A stretch of 9,640 nt of DNA, taken from the NCBI GenBank assembly GCA_943325595.2, contig CALPQA020000043.1, positions 1 through 9,640 of the forward strand, read 5' to 3'. Made by a program: the position numbers and the translations under genes. Below, in pieces: positions 7,752 to 9,640 of this stretch (position 1 is the stretch's first letter; every line of letters starts with the position of its first letter). Under the pieces are notes generated by a model, which worked only from the letters and a program-made list of their open reading frames with translations, made no database searches and was not told the origin of the DNA. Source of the stretch: Auritidibacter sp. Marseille-P8566 (GTDB lineage Bacteria; Bacteroidota; Bacteroidia; Flavobacteriales; Flavobacteriaceae).

Positions 7752-7789
7752 TTTTCAATACCAACAACAATTTTCAATATCAATAACAA
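7752..7789 (+). repeat. two-copy 19-base tandem repeat after the peroxiredoxin stop
   Basis: TTTTCAATACCAACAACAA (7752-7770) is followed immediately by TTTTCAATATCAATAACAA (7771-7789), differing at two positions, both C to T. The first copy starts on the base after the stop codon. The core TTCAATA recurs twice more before the next gene, at 7804-7810 and 7829-7835. Confidence 0.85.
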
Positions 7790-7823
7790 TGGTAATTTTA
7801 ATATTCAATACTGAAATTACCAT
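7789..7823 (+). promoter_or_regulatory. stem-loop in the peroxiredoxin-thioredoxin intercistronic leader
   Basis: A perfect 10-base inverted repeat, ATGGTAATTT (7789-7798) with AAATTACCAT (7814-7823), can extend by a G-U and an A-U pair, leaving an 11-base loop that contains TTCAATA. It lacks a following T tract, so it is not a standard terminator. It sits 14 bases before the thioredoxin ATG and might stabilise the upstream message or tune translation of the downstream gene. The function is inference. Confidence 0.55.
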
Positions 7824-7837
7824 TTAAATTCAATACT

Positions 7838-8146
7838 ATGTTAATCGAATTAAACGAAGATACTTTACAGAATTTAGTAGCAACAAATGAAAAAGTGGTT
7901 GTTCAGTTTTCAGCTTCTTGGTGTGGAAATTGTAGAATTATGAAGCCAAAATTTAAAAAATTAGCCTCCGAAAATGAAGCGGTGACTTTTGTTTTAATAG
8001 ATGCTGAAAATTCTCCAGAATCAAGAAAATTAGCCAACGTTTCTAATTTGCCAACTTTTGCAACTTTTGTAAACGGAAAATTAGTGAACGAAACACAAAC
8101 CAACAAAGCAGAAGTTTTAATCGAATTGGTAAACGAAATTCTATAA
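7838..8146 (+). CDS. thioredoxin-family protein with CGNC active site
   Basis: This is a small cytoplasmic thioredoxin-fold protein of 102 residues with no signal peptide, probably a disulphide reductant for the peroxiredoxin encoded just upstream. The active site is SWCGNC with W28, C29 and C32; asparagine replaces the proline of the usual CGPC. The cis-proline is P72 in NLPTF. Aligning by eye to E. coli Trx, the buried D26 is replaced by Q23 and K57 by F51, so the acid-base pair that assists thiol exchange is lost. There are no other cysteines. It lies 86 bases downstream of the peroxiredoxin, behind tandem repeats and a stem-loop, with no promoter box visible in the gap, and is 2 bases from the next gene. 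It could instead serve another partner; the context favours the peroxiredoxin. Confidence 0.92.
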   Translation: MLIELNEDTLQNLVATNEKVVVQFSASWCGNCRIMKPKFKKLASENEAVTFVLIDAENSPESRKLANVSNLPTFATFVNGKLVNETQTNKAEVLIELVNEIL

Positions 8147-8148
8147 TT

Positions 8149-8406
8149 ATGAAACTACCCGTAATCAAACATTTGACGCAATTTGTTGAAGACAATGACC
8201 AAGATTATCTAATTGAAACTATAGAAGTTTTAGAGGCTCTAACCGAAGTTCCGTCTTTGAAAGACGAAGAGTTGGATGTGATTGGGGAATTAATTTCCAA
8301 CATGTACGGCGCACTTGAAGTTCAAAAAATGATTAAAGGTGGCATGGACAAAAAGGAAGCTTTGAACGCTTTTATGAAACGCGTTTTGGGTTCGATTGAC
8401 AAATAA
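8149..8406 (+). CDS. DUF6952-type small protein of unknown function
   Basis: This is an 85-residue acidic, predominantly helical protein with no cysteine, no tryptophan, no signal peptide and no membrane segment. It resembles the Bacteroidetes-specific family catalogued as DUF6952; that assignment is from memory of the family, not from a search. Recognisable stretches are MKLPVIKHLTQF, EALTEVPSLKDEELDVIGEL at about 29-48, and a C-terminal helix with KKEALNAFMKRV. The ATG is only 2 bases after the thioredoxin stop, which indicates translational coupling and a shared role. Because it has no thiols it cannot itself carry electrons. A binding, scaffolding or regulatory role towards the thioredoxin or peroxiredoxin is an inference from context only. 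Function is unknown. Confidence 0.85.
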   Translation: MKLPVIKHLTQFVEDNDQDYLIETIEVLEALTEVPSLKDEELDVIGELISNMYGALEVQKMIKGGMDKKEALNAFMKRVLGSIDK

Positions 8407-8430
8407 TTGTATTGCTTTTATAATAATTAA

Positions 8431-8461
8431 AAACGTCTTCGGCAATGAAGGCGTTTTTTTT
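8431..8461 (+). terminator. intrinsic terminator of the peroxiredoxin operon
   Basis: A 10-base stem, AAACGTCTTC (8431-8440) pairing with GAAGGCGTTT (8447-8456) with one G-U pair, closes a 6-base loop and leads into an eight-base T run (8454-8461). It begins 24 bases after the stop of the DUF6952-type gene. Confidence 0.93.
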
Positions 8462-8475
8462 ATCCAATATAATTC

Positions 8476-8483
8476 TATATTTG
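8476..8483 (+). promoter_or_regulatory. -7 box for the DUF2238 gene
   Basis: TATATTTG is an exact TAnnTTTG match, ending 22 bases before the ATG and lying just after the preceding terminator. There is no clear TTG at -33, where the terminator T run lies. The leader would be only about 15 bases. Confidence 0.5.
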
Positions 8484-8505
8484 GAGTTCCTAATTACTAC
8501 CAAAT

Positions 8506-9114
8506 ATGAAATATTTATACCTAATGCTCGCCGTTTTTTGTACCACGTTCTTTTGGTCAATTATCGAACCTAAAGAAAGTTTCACCTGCTTCCTAGAAAT
8601 CTTCCCTGCCCTGCTTGGAGTTCTAATTTTAGCACTGACATTTAAACGGTTCCGTTTTACCAATTTTACCTATTTCATGATTTTATTGCATTGCATTGTT
8701 TTGTTCGTTGGTGGACATTATACCTATGCAGAAGTTCCCCTATTTGATTACATCCGAGAAACCTTTCATCAAACGAGAAACAATTATGATAAAGTAGGCC
8801 ATTTTGCACAAGGATTGATTCCCGCACTGATTATCAGAGAATTGTTTATTCGCAAAAAAATAATCAATAACAAAAGCTTTTTCAACTTTATTATTGTTGC
8901 TATTTGTCTTGCTATAAGTGCCGCTTATGAATGGATTGAATGGGGCGTTTCGATTTCTACGGGTGATAAAGGTGATGCATTTTTGGGTACACAAGGCGAT
9001 ATTTGGGACACCCAATCGGATATGTTGTTTGCCACTATTGGAGCTTGTGTTGGTTTGCTACTATTTTCTAAAATTCAAGATAGGCAGATTGGGGAAATGT
9101 GTCGAACGTCTTAA
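8506..9114 (+). CDS. DUF2238 (YjdF-like) inner membrane protein
   Basis: This is an integral membrane protein of 202 residues belonging, by its conserved motifs, to the DUF2238 family that includes E. coli YjdF. The biochemical function is unknown. Family motifs visible are GGHYTYAEVPLFD at 69-81, RNNYDKVGHFAQG at 91-103, YEWIEW at 141-146 and GTQGDIWDTQSDM at 161-173; the repeated polar D, H and E residues within membrane-flanking segments suggest a functional site. Hydrophobic segments lie at about 3-20, 32-47, 54-70, 101-113, 124-141 and 174-188. The gene has its own promoter and stands alone between two terminators. Its last four codons and stop lie in a repeat element that continues downstream, so the residues CRTS at the C-terminus are probably repeat-derived and may differ in relatives. 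Confidence 0.9.
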   Translation: MKYLYLMLAVFCTTFFWSIIEPKESFTCFLEIFPALLGVLILALTFKRFRFTNFTYFMILLHCIVLFVGGHYTYAEVPLFDYIRETFHQTRNNYDKVGHFAQGLIPALIIRELFIRKKIINNKSFFNFIIVAICLAISAAYEWIEWGVSISTGDKGDAFLGTQGDIWDTQSDMLFATIGACVGLLLFSKIQDRQIGEMCRTS

Positions 9115-9133
9115 AGTCTTAAAGTCGAAAGTC
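9101..9133 (+). repeat. tandem AAAGTC-type short repeats, first block
   Basis: Units of (TT or G)AAAGTC occur head to tail: AAAGTC at 9113-9118, 9121-9126 and 9128-9133, preceded by the variant GTCGAACGTC at 9101-9110. The block starts within the DUF2238 reading frame and covers its stop codon. Confidence 0.7.
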
Positions 9134-9144
9134 CAAAAAAAACA

Positions 9145-9267
9145 GCCACGAATTTCACAAATTAACACCAATTAAAAAAGAAATGTATCGAAAGTCTTAA
9201 TGTCGAAAGAAAAAACTAAAAGATGCCAGACTAAAAAAAATTCGAGATAATTCGTGTAATTCGTGGC
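9145..9267. repeat. 29-base imperfect inverted repeat with GCCACGAATT ends
   Basis: The left arm is 9145-9173 and the right arm is 9239-9267 in inverse orientation. They match at 24 of 29 positions, with the outer 10 (GCCACGAATT and its complement) identical. Within the left arm a CACnAATT unit recurs three times at 9-10 base steps (CACGAATT, CACAAATT, CACCAATT). The 65-base interior contains a second AAAGTC-type block and A-rich DNA but no gene. This looks like an intergenic interspersed repeat or miniature element of the kind found in flavobacterial genomes. No transposase and no clear target-site duplication are seen. Confidence 0.75.
9188..9210 (+). repeat. AAAGTC-type short repeats, second block
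   Basis: The bases TCGAAAGTC, TTAATGTC and GAAAG follow one another and repeat the pattern of the block at 9101-9133 (GTCGAACGTC, TTAAAGTC, GAAAGTC). The block lies inside the inverted repeat arms. Confidence 0.6.
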
Positions 9268-9270
9268 AAG

Positions 9271-9303
9271 AAAAAAGGCCGTTCTTATCGAACGGCCTCT
9301 TTT
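9271..9303. terminator. bidirectional terminator between dnaK and the DUF2238 gene
   Basis: A perfect 8-base G+C-rich stem, GGCCGTTC (9277-9284) with GAACGGCC (9290-9297), closes a 5-base loop. On the minus strand it is followed by six T residues (9276-9271), which suits termination of dnaK, whose stop is 31 bases upstream. On the plus strand it is followed by TCTTTT, so it can also stop transcripts from the DUF2238 gene. Confidence 0.9.
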
Positions 9304-9328
9304 AGTATGTAAAAAACAGGTTCTCTGC

Positions 9329-9640
9329 TTATTTAACTTCTTCGTAGTCTACATCTTGAACATTGTCACCTTGCGCTTCTTGTGGTTGCGCTTCAGCTTG
9401 ACCTTGTTCTCCTTGAGCATACATAGCTTCTGTAGCTACTTTCCAAGCTGCGTTAATGTTGTCTAATCCTGTTTGGATTGCTGCAACATCTTGCGATTGG
9501 TGCGCCATTCTTAATTCAGTCAAAGCATATTCGATAGCCGTTTTGTTTTCATCAGATAGTTTACCACCCAATTCTTTCAATTGACTTTCTGTTTGGAAAA
9601 TCATTGCATCTGCTTCGTTCAATTTTTCTGCTCTTTCTCT
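9329..9640 (-). CDS. dnaK: chaperone DnaK (Hsp70), C-terminal end; 5' part outside window
   Basis: These are the last 103 codons of the Hsp70 chaperone, covering the helical lid of the substrate-binding domain and the disordered tail. The visible part starts RERAEKLNEADAMIFQ, where the NEADAMIFQTE stretch is a conserved DnaK lid signature. It continues through WKVATEAMYAQ and a Q/A/G/E-rich tail ending in DVDYEEVK, the typical acidic DnaK terminus that recruits partners. The frame stays open to the window edge. A TTG at 9622-9620 that could be mistaken for a start codes for an internal leucine. The gene is convergent with the DUF2238 gene and ends at a strong hairpin terminator. Confidence 0.95.
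   Translation of the reverse strand, partial: RERAEKLNEADAMIFQTESQLKELGGKLSDENKTAIEYALTELRMAHQSQDVAAIQTGLDNINAAWKVATEAMYAQGEQGQAEAQPQEAQGDNVQDVDYEEVK

Noticed and set aside
7789..7823. Intrinsic terminator between the peroxiredoxin and thioredoxin genes
   Set aside because: The stem is A/T-rich and is followed by TTAAATTC rather than a T run, and no new promoter box is found before the thioredoxin gene. It is treated as a leader structure instead.
8918..9175. Plus-strand open frame of 85 codons overlapping the DUF2238 gene end
   Set aside because: It is a shifted frame of the DUF2238 gene running on into the repeat region and shows no independent coding signal.
9101..9267. Possible CRISPR array
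   Set aside because: The repeated units are 6-10 bases and abut each other or are in inverted orientation. There are no uniform spacers of about 30 bases and no cas genes.
9145..9267. Possible insertion sequence
   Set aside because: The arms enclose only 65 bases without a transposase, and no flanking target duplication is evident. It is kept as an interspersed repeat.
9329..9622. Stand-alone 97-residue protein at the window end
   Set aside because: The apparent start is a TTG leucine codon inside the DnaK lid. The same frame is open to the window edge with RERAEK preceding it.

Overview
The window looks like chromosomal core sequence from a member of the Bacteroidetes, most likely Flavobacterium or a close relative in the Flavobacteriaceae. 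The evidence is low G+C content, A/T-rich leaders without Shine-Dalgarno sequences, repeated matches to the Bacteroidetes -7 promoter box TAnnTTTG, and protein sequences that read like flavobacterial ones (FtsK, LolA, an LptF/LptG permease, DnaK with a DYEEVK tail, a DUF6952-type protein). There are no tRNA or rRNA genes, no transposases, no phage genes and no CRISPR array.

Layout. From 4777 down to 1, on the minus strand, there is a tight five-gene run: tpx (thiol peroxidase), a DgkA-family lipid kinase, ftsK (DNA translocase), lolA (periplasmic lipoprotein carrier) and the first half of an LptF/LptG-family permease that runs off the window start. Gaps are only 6 to 38 bases, so this is probably one operon, read from a TAnnTTTG promoter at about 4801-4808. 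Most of its members work in or at the cell envelope. Upstream, also on the minus strand, is a single APC-superfamily amino acid permease (4890-6851) with its own promoter and a strong hairpin terminator.

A 261-base divergent intergenic region (6852-7112) carries promoter boxes for the permease and for a plus-strand operon: a typical 2-Cys peroxiredoxin, a small thioredoxin-like protein with a CGNC active site, and an 85-residue cysteine-free DUF6952-type protein. This operon ends at a strong terminator (8431-8461). It is followed by a plus-strand DUF2238 (YjdF-like) membrane protein gene with its own promoter.

Between that gene and the convergent 3' end of dnaK (9329 to the window end, minus strand) lies about 170 bases of composite repeat. 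It combines short tandem AAAGTC-type units with a 29-base imperfect inverted repeat ending in GCCACGAATT, and then a bidirectional terminator. The last codons of the DUF2238 gene lie inside this repeat.

Themes. There are two unrelated thiol-peroxide defence genes (tpx and the peroxiredoxin operon) on either side of the permease, and an envelope-biogenesis operon. No dramatic new system is evident. The points most worth a second look are the peroxiredoxin/thioredoxin/DUF6952 operon with its noncanonical thioredoxin, the structured repeat-containing leader between its first two genes, the extra periplasmic domain in the permease, and the repeat element that supplies a stop codon.
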